Source: Candidatus Glassiibacteriota bacterium
GTDB lineage: Bacteria; Gemmatimonadota; Glassbacteria; GWA2-58-10
Assembly: GCA_016934095.1 (NCBI GenBank)
Contig: JAFGTO010000285.1
Coordinates: 1-5,706 of the forward strand
Reading direction: 5' to 3'
Length of the DNA: 5,706 nucleotides
This document shows, one piece after another, positions 1 through 4,706 of the stretch. The notes below the pieces were generated by a model. The model did not search any database. It was not told where the DNA came from and was given only the letters and a program-made list of their open reading frames with translations. A program made the position numbers and the translations under genes. The stretch's first letter is position 1, and every line of letters starts with the position of its first letter.

Positions 1-27
1 AAGCCGACAGCCGAACATTTCATTTAA
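1..27 (+). CDS. Possible 3' end of an upstream gene (partial)
   Basis: Frame 1 from the window edge reads eight codons (KPTAEHFI) and then TAA at 25-27, ten bases before the hisF ATG and overlapping the hisF ribosome binding site. This spacing is what one expects for the preceding gene of a his operon, for example hisA or hisH, but eight residues are too few to identify it. The other two forward frames are also open here, so the frame choice rests only on the well-placed stop. Confidence 0.3.
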   Translation, partial: KPTAEHFI

Positions 28-37
28 GGAGAGCAAG

Positions 38-820
38 ATGGCCGAAAAAATCGTCAAGATCGTCCCCTGCCTGGATATCAAAGAGGGCCGGGTGGTGAAA
101 GGCGTAAAGTTTGTCGACCTCAGGGATGCCCGCGACCCGGTGGAGGCGGCTCTCAGTTATTGCGAGCAGGGAGCCGATGAGCTGGTTTTCCTGGATATCG
201 CCGCCACGGTCGAGAACAGGGGGACCAGGATCGACTGGGTCAGGGAAGTAGCCGAGAAAGTTACCGTACCTTTTGCGGTCGGGGGGGGGATCAGGAATAT
301 CGAGGACATGCAAGCCCTCTTCGGCCTGGGAGTGGACAAGGTCTCGATCAATACGGTGGCTGTCCGCAACCCGCAGCTGGTCCGGGAGGCTTCCAGGGAA
401 TTCGGCGGGGAGAGACTGGTGGTGGCTGTCGACGGGGTGAAAAACCCTCCTGGCTCCGGCAGGCCCCGGCTGGAAGTCTTGGTCAGCGGCGGCGGGGAAC
501 CCACGGGTATCGAGATAGTCGGCTGGGCCAGGCAGGTGGAAGATCTCGGCGCCGGGGAGATCCTGCTCACCAGTAAGGATGCCGACGGCACTAAGGACGG
601 GTACGATCTCGAGATGACCCGGGCGGTGGCAGAGGCGGTCGGGATCTCGGTAACCGCCTCGGGAGGGGCCGGAAAGCTCGAGCACCTCTACCAGGCGGTG
701 GCCGAGGGCAAGGCATCGGCGGTGCTGGCAGCTTCCATTTTCCATTTCGGGGAGATCTCGATCCCCGAAGCGAAGAGGTACTTGAAAGGGAAGGGGATAC
801 CGGTCAGTCTCCGGGACTAG
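38..820 (+). CDS. hisF: Imidazole glycerol phosphate synthase, cyclase subunit HisF
   Basis: HisF is the cytoplasmic cyclase half of IGP synthase. It uses ammonia from the HisH glutaminase to convert PRFAR into imidazole glycerol phosphate and AICAR, linking histidine and purine synthesis. The 260-residue product is normal family length and aligns by eye with HisF over its whole (beta/alpha)8 barrel. Visible motifs are PCLDIKEGRVVKGVKF near the N-terminus, DELVFLDI (47-54), VGGGIR (81-86), DKVSINT (100-106), GAGEILLTS (171-179), DGTKDGYD (183-190), ASGGAG (207-212) and AASIFHFGE (231-239). The catalytic aspartates (Asp11 and Asp130 in Thermotoga numbering) are D13 and D132. The ammonia-gate arginine (Thermotoga R5) appears to be lysine (K7), a conservative change. 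The start is supported by AAGGAG at 26-31, six bases before the ATG. Other his genes presumably lie to the left. No clear terminator directly follows. Confidence 0.96.
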   Translation: MAEKIVKIVPCLDIKEGRVVKGVKFVDLRDARDPVEAALSYCEQGADELVFLDIAATVENRGTRIDWVREVAEKVTVPFAVGGGIRNIEDMQALFGLGVDKVSINTVAVRNPQLVREASREFGGERLVVAVDGVKNPPGSGRPRLEVLVSGGGEPTGIEIVGWARQVEDLGAGEILLTSKDADGTKDGYDLEMTRAVAEAVGISVTASGGAGKLEHLYQAVAEGKASAVLAASIFHFGEISIPEAKRYLKGKGIPVSLRD

Positions 821-874
821 CCGGGAGGTTGTCTGCAAACAGGCGTTGCCACCCCGGATGGAAGGGGCCTGGAA

Positions 875-893
875 CCGGAAGGGATTTTTCCGG
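875..893. other. Short inverted repeat between convergent genes
   Basis: CCGGAA and TTCCGG form a perfect 6-bp stem around a 7-base loop. It lies between the 3' end of hisF and the 3' end of the convergent minus-strand gene. There is no T-run on either strand, so it is not a typical intrinsic terminator, though it could block transcripts from both sides. It could equally be chance. Confidence 0.25.
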
Positions 894-909
894 GCGGCAA
901 GAATTTCTT

Positions 910-1098
910 TCAGACAAGATTGATCAGCGGGCTGGAACAGGTCTTGGTTTTCCGGACTTCGCGCAGCTTTTTTATTGCCTGTTCATAATAGGGCCAGGAG
1001 GCTTTCAAGTAGTCGCATTTAGTGCAGCGGGCAACTGCTACGCCGCATTCGTATTTGAAATTCAGGGTCATGTTTCCACAACTGGGGCATTTATGCAT
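910..1098 (-). CDS. Small zinc-ribbon protein of unknown function
   Basis: A 62-residue reading frame on the minus strand. The first half has two CxxC knuckles, CPSC (C4, C7) and CTKC (C25, C28), spaced as in a small zinc ribbon. Cys18 and Cys54 are extra cysteines. The second half is basic and probably helical (YYEQAIKKLREVRKTK), which could contact nucleic acid or a protein partner. A GGAG sequence lies six bases before the ATG on the minus strand, which supports translation. The gene is convergent with hisF and stands alone, so context says nothing about its role. I do not recognise a named family. Overlapping plus-strand frames lack any recognisable motif. The zinc binding is inferred from the cysteine pattern. 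Confidence 0.62.
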   Translation of the reverse strand: MHKCPSCGNMTLNFKYECGVAVARCTKCDYLKASWPYYEQAIKKLREVRKTKTCSSPLINLV

Positions 1099-1221
1099 CG
1101 GGTTCTCCGTTTCGGGTGCGGTCGGTTCCCTTGGGTACAGTGGATGGCTTTCAGGCTGTCTGATTTACACTAATTCAGCAGTGCTGCAAAATGTGTGCCC
1201 GGCTCTATCAGCAGGGCGGTG

Positions 1222-1263
1222 CCGGCTGCGGTGCTGAAGCTCCTCTCGCAGGCGCGCAGCCGG
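1222..1263 (+). other. Hairpin overlapping the terminator stem (attenuator-like)
   Basis: CCGGCTGCG (1222-1230) pairs perfectly with CGCAGCCGG (1255-1263), a 9-bp GC-rich stem with a 24-base loop. Its right arm shares bases 1260-1263 with the left arm of the downstream terminator, so the two structures cannot both form completely. This is the geometry of an antiterminator/terminator switch. However, no leader peptide or known riboswitch motif was recognised, and the next gene appears to have its own promoter further down. Confidence 0.3.
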
Positions 1264-1288
1264 GCCGGTCGCCGGCGGCCCGGTTTTT
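1260..1288 (+). terminator. Rho-independent terminator
   Basis: CCGGGCCG (1260-1267) and CGGCCCGG (1276-1283) form a perfect 8-bp GC stem with an 8-base loop, followed at once by five T residues (1284-1288). The T-run makes it a plus-strand terminator. It would stop any plus-strand transcript arriving from the hisF side, or an unrecognised short transcript, and so insulate the response-regulator promoter downstream. Confidence 0.72.
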
Positions 1289-1365
1289 ACCTCCTGCCCG
1301 GGTTGTCATGGATGACAGGCCGTACCCGGCAATTTTCTCCGTTTCCGTACCCGCCAGCCATTCCC

Positions 1366-1395
1366 TTGACACTCCGGCCATTTAAGATAGATTAT
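1366..1395 (+). promoter_or_regulatory. Sigma-70-like promoter for the response regulator
   Basis: A perfect -35 hexamer, TTGACA (1366-1371), is followed after 18 bases by GATTAT (1390-1395), a 4-of-6 match to the -10 consensus. TAGATT at 1388-1393 with a 16-base spacer is an alternative. Transcription would start near 1402, giving a leader of about 80 bases before the ATG at 1482. It lies just after a terminator, as expected for an independent transcription unit. Confidence 0.55.
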
Positions 1396-1481
1396 ACCTG
1401 ACAAACAGCGGTGCGGATTCCGAAGACGGCAGCGCGGCGAAACAGGGCATTGTTTAACCGTATATCGCATTTCCAGGAAAA

Positions 1482-2810
1482 ATGAAAGTACTCATAGTCG
1501 AAGATGACAAGACCAAGCGCATAACCCTGTCTGCAGACCTTTCGGATGCCGGCTACCAGGTCAGTGCAGTGGAGAACGCCCATAAGGCTTTCGATCTGCT
1601 CGAGCAGGAGTTTATCGATGTGGTGATCGCCGACCTCAGGCTGCCTGGGATGGACGGCCTGGAGCTGCTGAATATGATCAAAAGCGAGGTCTCTCCATCC
1701 ACGGAGGTGATTATCATTACCGGCTACGGAAGCATCCCCCTGGCGGTGGAATCCATGCGCAAAGGGGCCCTGGATTTCGTGGCCAAGCCTTTCGACAACC
1801 GGCACATACTCCCTCTCCTGAAGAAGATCGAAGAGAAACAGGCCCCGGAGGATACCTGCCGGGAGGTAAGGCCGGTAAAAGAATACCCCGAGCTGGAGCG
1901 GGCCATCGTGGGCCGCAGCCCCCAGGTGAGGAGGCTGAGAAGGCTGGTGGCGACATGCGCCGATTCGGGCTCCAACGTGCTCCTTTCCGGTGAAACCGGC
2001 ACCGGCAAAGACCTGGTCGCCTCGGTGATCCACAGGCTCAGCAAGCGCTCCTCGCAGCCTTTTGTCAAGGTCAGTTGTGCGGTTTTTTCCGAGCAGACGA
2101 TCGAGAACGAGCTTTTCGGCTATGAAAAAGGCGCTTTCCCCGGGGCGGACCAGCCTAAGGGCGGCAGGCTCGACCTGGCCGAGCACGGGACACTATACCT
2201 GGATGACGTGGAAAACGTGCCGCCCAAGGTGCAGGTCAAACTGCTGAGAGTTATCGAGGAGGGAGTGTTCGAGAGGGTCGGCTCGAGTACCACGGTGAGC
2301 TGCGACGTGCGGATCATCGCTTCGACCAAGGTAGACCTGGCTGAAAGGATAGCCGAAGGCTCTTTCCGCGAGGAGCTTTACTACCGTCTCAAGGTCTGCG
2401 AGACCAAGATCCCGCCCCTGAGAGAGCGCCTCGAGGACATCCCCCTGTTGGCGGCCTACCTCCTTGAAAGGATCTCCAAAGGAAAACAGGTTGAGCTCCC
2501 CGACAGTATTGTCTCCCGCCTGCAGCGCTATTCCTGGCCGGGCAACGTGCGCGAGTTGGCCTATATACTGGAGAGGGCCTATATCACCGGCCAGGGAGTT
2601 CTCAGCGCGGACCAGTTCGATTTCAGCGACTTTAAAAAACATCCTTCCCGGTTTCCCACTGATATGAAGTCCATCATCGAGCAGACCGAAAAGGAGCTGC
2701 TCTCGGCCGCCCTGAAAAAAGCGCAGGGCAACAAGAATCACGCGGCAAGAGACTTGGGCATGAAGCCCTCCACCTTCCGGGACAAGTTGAGCAAGTACGG
2801 CCTGGTTTGA
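1482..2810 (+). CDS. NtrC-family response regulator with altered sigma-54 motor motifs
   Basis: A 442-residue two-component regulator of classic NtrC layout. The receiver (about 1-120) has acidic D8/D9, phospho-acceptor D51, T80 and K102. The AAA+ domain (about 139-370) has Walker A GETGTGKD (170-177), arginine fingers R296 and R302 in FREELYYRL, and sensor II WPGNVREL (352-359). A Fis-type helix-turn-helix (about 400-442) includes GNKNHAARDLGMKPSTFRDKL. Four residues usually invariant in sigma-54 activators differ: the glutamate-switch Asn is S198, GAFTGA reads GAFPGA (P220), Walker B DE is D241-D242, and the sensor I Asn is K283. GAFTGA loop changes normally impair sigma-54 contact, so it may act weakly, differently or without sigma-54. 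The ATG starts exactly at the receiver; AGGA lies only three bases upstream, a tight site. No sensor kinase is in view. It probably controls the hdr genes downstream. Confidence 0.93.
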   Translation: MKVLIVEDDKTKRITLSADLSDAGYQVSAVENAHKAFDLLEQEFIDVVIADLRLPGMDGLELLNMIKSEVSPSTEVIIITGYGSIPLAVESMRKGALDFVAKPFDNRHILPLLKKIEEKQAPEDTCREVRPVKEYPELERAIVGRSPQVRRLRRLVATCADSGSNVLLSGETGTGKDLVASVIHRLSKRSSQPFVKVSCAVFSEQTIENELFGYEKGAFPGADQPKGGRLDLAEHGTLYLDDVENVPPKVQVKLLRVIEEGVFERVGSSTTVSCDVRIIASTKVDLAERIAEGSFREELYYRLKVCETKIPPLRERLEDIPLLAAYLLERISKGKQVELPDSIVSRLQRYSWPGNVRELAYILERAYITGQGVLSADQFDFSDFKKHPSRFPTDMKSIIEQTEKELLSAALKKAQGNKNHAARDLGMKPSTFRDKLSKYGLV

Positions 2811-2827
2811 CCTCCCCTGATAACCCA

Positions 2828-2857
2828 CGGAAATCCGCGACCTACCACGGATTATCG
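2828..2857. promoter_or_regulatory. Operator pair A (two CGG-N4-CCG-like palindromes)
   Basis: The first site is CGGAAATCCG (2828-2837). The second, CGGATTATCG (2848-2857), is imperfect in the decamer but sits in a good 5-bp inverted repeat, CCACG (2845-2849) and CGTGG (2856-2860). Centres are 20 bp apart. Both are preceded by CA, giving CACGG left halves. The pair begins 17 bases after the regulator stop codon and is centred about 334 bp upstream of the predicted hdr start point. It is probably a binding site for a dimeric regulator, most simply the adjacent Fis-HTH protein. Confidence 0.5.
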
Positions 2858-2929
2858 TGGCTTCTCTAATTTATCCATAACCCTCTGATAATATTTTAGT
2901 TATAACACTACCGGGCTGCACGAAAGCAG

Positions 2930-2982
2930 ATAGCCGCGGTTAACCGCTATTAATAAACGGTAAACCGCGGCTATTTTGTTTT
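2930..2982 (+). terminator. Rho-independent terminator after the response regulator
   Basis: The 17-base arm at 2930-2946 (ATAGCCGCGGTTAACCG) pairs with 2958-2974 with a single A-A mismatch, around an 11-base AT-rich loop. The 3' side runs into TTTTGTTTT (2974-2982). This is a strong plus-strand intrinsic terminator about 120 bases after the regulator stop codon, separating that gene from the hdr operon. The same bases contain operator pair B, so the element may have two roles. Confidence 0.7.
2937..2967. promoter_or_regulatory. Operator pair B (two CGG-N4-CCG palindromes)
   Basis: CGGTTAACCG (2937-2946) and CGGTAAACCG (2958-2967) are both exact CGG-N4-CCG sites with AT-only centres, 21 bp apart. 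The first is a perfect palindrome. They lie in the two arms of the terminator hairpin, so part of their symmetry can be explained by the hairpin. Matching unit sequence and spacing in pairs A and C argue that they are also protein-binding sites. The pair is centred about 224 bp upstream of the predicted hdr start point. Confidence 0.5.
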
Positions 2983-3049
2983 AATCAAAGGCACAAAACT
3001 GTTTAAGTATATGAAATAAAATAAGAAAAAATGATTAATGTAAAACACG

Positions 3050-3078
3050 CGGAAAACCGTGTATAGAGCGGTAAACCG
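3050..3078. promoter_or_regulatory. Operator pair C (two CGG-N4-CCG palindromes), promoter-proximal enhancer
   Basis: CGGAAAACCG (3050-3059) and CGGTAAACCG (3069-3078) are exact CGG-N4-CCG sites 19 bp apart. The second is identical to the decamer at 2958-2967. The first lies in a wider inverted repeat, ACACG (3045-3049) and CGTGT (3058-3062). Unlike pair B, this pair is not part of a terminator, so regulator binding is its simplest explanation. Its centre is about 112 bp upstream of the predicted start point, a usual distance for an enhancer of a sigma-54 promoter. Confidence 0.58.
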
Positions 3079-3150
3079 ACACTTGGCGCCCTGCCTGGTT
3101 CGTATCTGATTAACGAATAATATCTTAACTGATTATACTTTACCGTTGGC

Positions 3151-3166
3151 TGGCACGCTAAATGCT
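3151..3166 (+). promoter_or_regulatory. Sigma-54 (RpoN) -24/-12 promoter for hdrCBA
   Basis: TGGCACG (3151-3157), four bases, then ATGCT (3162-3166) matches the sigma-54 consensus TGGCACG-N4-TTGCW at every position but the first T of the -12 box. The diagnostic GG (3152-3153) and GC (3164-3165) have exactly ten bases between them. Transcription would start near 3176, about 72 bases before the hdrC ATG. Such promoters need an ATP-driven enhancer-binding protein, and one is encoded immediately upstream. Confidence 0.75.
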
Positions 3167-3248
3167 ATCAGGCGGTTCAGTTGAAAAATCATTCCGCAGA
3201 AATTCTCTTCCAGACATACATCCAGCCAAACTCTTCTAGGGAGGTTCT

Positions 3249-3812
3249 ATGCAAGCAGTGGAATCGGAAAAGGTCAAGCAGACGTTCCTGGCAAACATCT
3301 ACTCCATACCGTACGGGGAGCGTCTCGCCGAGTGTCAGCAGTGCGGCACCTGCTCGGCCTCGTGTCCCACCGGCGAAAGGATGGATTACAGCCCCAGGGA
3401 GATCATCGCCGCCCTGCGAGCAGGCCTGCTGGACCGTGTGCTGGAAACCAACACGGTCTGGCTGTGTTCCTCGTGCTACAGCTGCACGGTGCGCTGCCCG
3501 GCCGGGATCAAGTTCACGGACGTGATGTACGAGCTCAAGCGCCTGGGCAATGACTACGGCTTCAAGAGCAGGAAATCCCCCACAGCCAAAATGGCTAAAT
3601 CGTTTGTCAAAACCGTCGACCGCCACGGCCGCAACGCCGAGGGAGAGCTGCTGGTCCGCTACTACCTGAGCACCAACCCGCTTAGTGCCCTGAAACAGTT
3701 CTGGTTCGGGCTGAGGATGATGCTCAGGGGACGGATGCCTTTTCTCCCCCATGGGATCAAGGGCCGGAACGATCTTAAAAAAATGATTCAAGCCGCTACC
3801 GAAGGAGCCTGA
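3249..3812 (+). CDS. hdrC: Heterodisulfide reductase subunit C-like iron-sulfur protein (HdrC)
   Basis: HdrC is the soluble ferredoxin-like subunit that carries electrons from the flavin subunit HdrA to the catalytic subunit HdrB. The 187-residue product has two CxxCxxCxxxCP motifs, C29/C32/C35/C39 and C73/C76/C79/C83, enough for two [4Fe-4S] clusters. Spacing and length fit HdrC. No membrane helices or signal peptide are visible, so it is the cytoplasmic type rather than a membrane HdrDE or DsrK arrangement. AGGGAGG at 3238-3244, four bases before the ATG, supports this start. It is the first gene of the operon behind the sigma-54 promoter, and hdrB follows after only four bases. In non-methanogenic bacteria the disulfide substrate of such complexes is usually unknown, so CoM-S-S-CoB reduction should not be assumed. 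Confidence 0.92.
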   Translation: MQAVESEKVKQTFLANIYSIPYGERLAECQQCGTCSASCPTGERMDYSPREIIAALRAGLLDRVLETNTVWLCSSCYSCTVRCPAGIKFTDVMYELKRLGNDYGFKSRKSPTAKMAKSFVKTVDRHGRNAEGELLVRYYLSTNPLSALKQFWFGLRMMLRGRMPFLPHGIKGRNDLKKMIQAATEGA

Positions 3813-3816
3813 AACC

Positions 3817-4704
3817 ATGATCGCTCCCGTAAAGAAGACATATGCTTACTACCCGGGGTGCTCGCTGATCGCCACCAATAAGGCCTACGATATCTCCACC
3901 CGCAACGTGGCCCGCGTGCTGGGAATGGACATGATAGAGCTGGAAGATTGGAACTGCTGCGGGGCCACGGCTTACATGGCCATCCGCGAGAAGCGCTCCT
4001 TTGTGCTCTCGGCGCGCAACCTGGCCCTGGCCGAAAAACAGGGCCGCGATCTGGTCACCGCCTGCGCCGGATGCTACCTCTCTCTGCACAAGACCAATGT
4101 CTACATGGATGAAGAACCCAAGATGCGGGAGGATGTCAGGAAAGCGCTGAAAGCGGGGGGAATGGATTATACCGGAAGCGTCAAAGTACGCCACATGCTC
4201 GACGTGCTGGTCAACGACCTCGGCGAGGAGGAGATCAAACAGCACGTGGTCCGCGCTTTCGGCGGCCTCAAGGTGGCGCCCTATTGCGGCTGCCAGATCA
4301 CCCGGCCGTTCGGGGACATCGACGACCCCGAGTTCCCGGTAATCATGCACAAGCTCCTGAGCTGGATCGGGGCCGAGCCGGTGCCTTTCCTGATGACCAC
4401 CAAGTGCTGCGGCGGGATGCTGATGGTCACCCAGCCGGAAGTGGGCGAGGAGCTGGTGGGCCGGATCATCTTAGCCGCCAAGGATAAAGGCGCCGAATGT
4501 ATCTCCACGGCCTGCCCGCTCTGCCAGATCAACCTCGAAGCCTACCAGGCCAAGGTGAGCCGCAGGATGGGCAAGGACTGCAGTATCCCGGTGCTCTATT
4601 TCACCCAGTTGCTGGGTATCACCCTGGGCCTCGAGCCCAGAAACCTCGCCCTCAGAGACAACCTGACACCCACCGAAGCGATCATCGCCGCAAGGAGCGC
4701 ATAA
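3817..4704 (+). CDS. hdrB: Heterodisulfide reductase subunit B-like catalytic protein (HdrB)
   Basis: HdrB is the disulfide-reducing subunit; in the methanogen enzyme two non-cubane [4Fe-4S] clusters held by CCG domains cleave the heterodisulfide. The 295-residue product has both CCG motifs complete: C15, C47-C48-G, C83-x2-C86 in the N-terminal half, and C159 (with C157 nearby), C197-C198-G, C233-x2-C236 in the C-terminal half. Length is typical. No signal peptide or membrane segment is seen, so it should act in the cytoplasm with HdrC and HdrA. AAGGAG at 3802-3807, nine bases before the ATG and inside the end of hdrC, supports the start and suggests translational coupling. Full cysteine sets argue for a working catalytic subunit. 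The physiological disulfide or other acceptor cannot be read from sequence. Confidence 0.93.
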   Translation: MIAPVKKTYAYYPGCSLIATNKAYDISTRNVARVLGMDMIELEDWNCCGATAYMAIREKRSFVLSARNLALAEKQGRDLVTACAGCYLSLHKTNVYMDEEPKMREDVRKALKAGGMDYTGSVKVRHMLDVLVNDLGEEEIKQHVVRAFGGLKVAPYCGCQITRPFGDIDDPEFPVIMHKLLSWIGAEPVPFLMTTKCCGGMLMVTQPEVGEELVGRIILAAKDKGAECISTACPLCQINLEAYQAKVSRRMGKDCSIPVLYFTQLLGITLGLEPRNLALRDNLTPTEAIIAARSA

Positions 4705-4706
4705 CT

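Larger units (their letters stand above)
1099..1481. other. Gene-free interval upstream of the response regulator
   Basis: No convincing gene lies in these 383 bases. The short plus-strand frames at 1191-1401 look like GC-driven shadows, without motifs or good ribosome binding sites. The stretch holds the 5' leader of the minus-strand zinc-ribbon gene, a GC-rich hairpin region ending in an intrinsic terminator, and a sigma-70-like promoter for the response regulator with an approximately 80-base leader. I see no convincing promoter for the zinc-ribbon gene. Confidence 0.6.
2811..3248. promoter_or_regulatory. Long AT-richer regulatory region upstream of hdrCBA
   Basis: These 438 bases hold no plausible gene and are visibly richer in A and T than the flanking coding DNA. 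From left to right they contain three pairs of CGG-N4-CCG palindromes, an intrinsic terminator built around the middle pair, an A-rich stretch (about 2983-3045), a small inverted repeat TTCGT/ACGAA (3099-3103 and 3113-3117), a sigma-54-type promoter, and an approximately 72-base hdrC leader. The layout resembles a sigma-54 promoter with upstream enhancer sites, where the AT-rich DNA between would bend so that bound activator reaches the promoter. Confidence 0.7.

Noticed and set aside
829..1173. Plus-strand open frame of 114 codons between hisF and the terminator
   Set aside because: It has no recognisable domain. It overlaps the minus-strand zinc-ribbon gene, which has cysteine motifs and a ribosome binding site, so it looks like a shadow frame.
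1191..1401. Short plus-strand frames of 64-68 codons in two registers
   Set aside because: They run through the GC-rich hairpin, terminator and promoter, have no motifs or good ribosome binding sites, and overlap one another in different frames.
1414..1422. CGGATTCCG upstream of the response regulator as a possible seventh operator site (autoregulation)
   Set aside because: The spacer is three bases, not four, and it is a single unpaired copy in GC-richer DNA, so it does not match the array.
1392..2186. Long minus-strand frame opposite the response regulator
   Set aside because: It is a composition-driven shadow of the strongly supported NtrC-family gene on the plus strand.
2887..2906. Possible sigma-70 -10 boxes GATAAT (2887-2892) and TATAAC (2901-2906) in the intergenic region
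   Set aside because: No acceptable -35 hexamer lies at the right distance, and such hexamers are expected by chance in AT-rich DNA.
3099..3117. Inverted repeat TTCGT / ACGAA upstream of the sigma-54 promoter, or an IHF site in the AT-rich stretch
   Set aside because: The stem is only 5 bp and differs from the repeated operator. No sequence here fits the IHF consensus well enough to call.
2811..3248. CRISPR array or mobile-element ends as an explanation for the regular repeats
   Set aside because: The repeated units are about 10-14 bp palindromes without uniform spacers, there is no transposase or cas gene, and no terminal inverted repeats or target duplications are visible.
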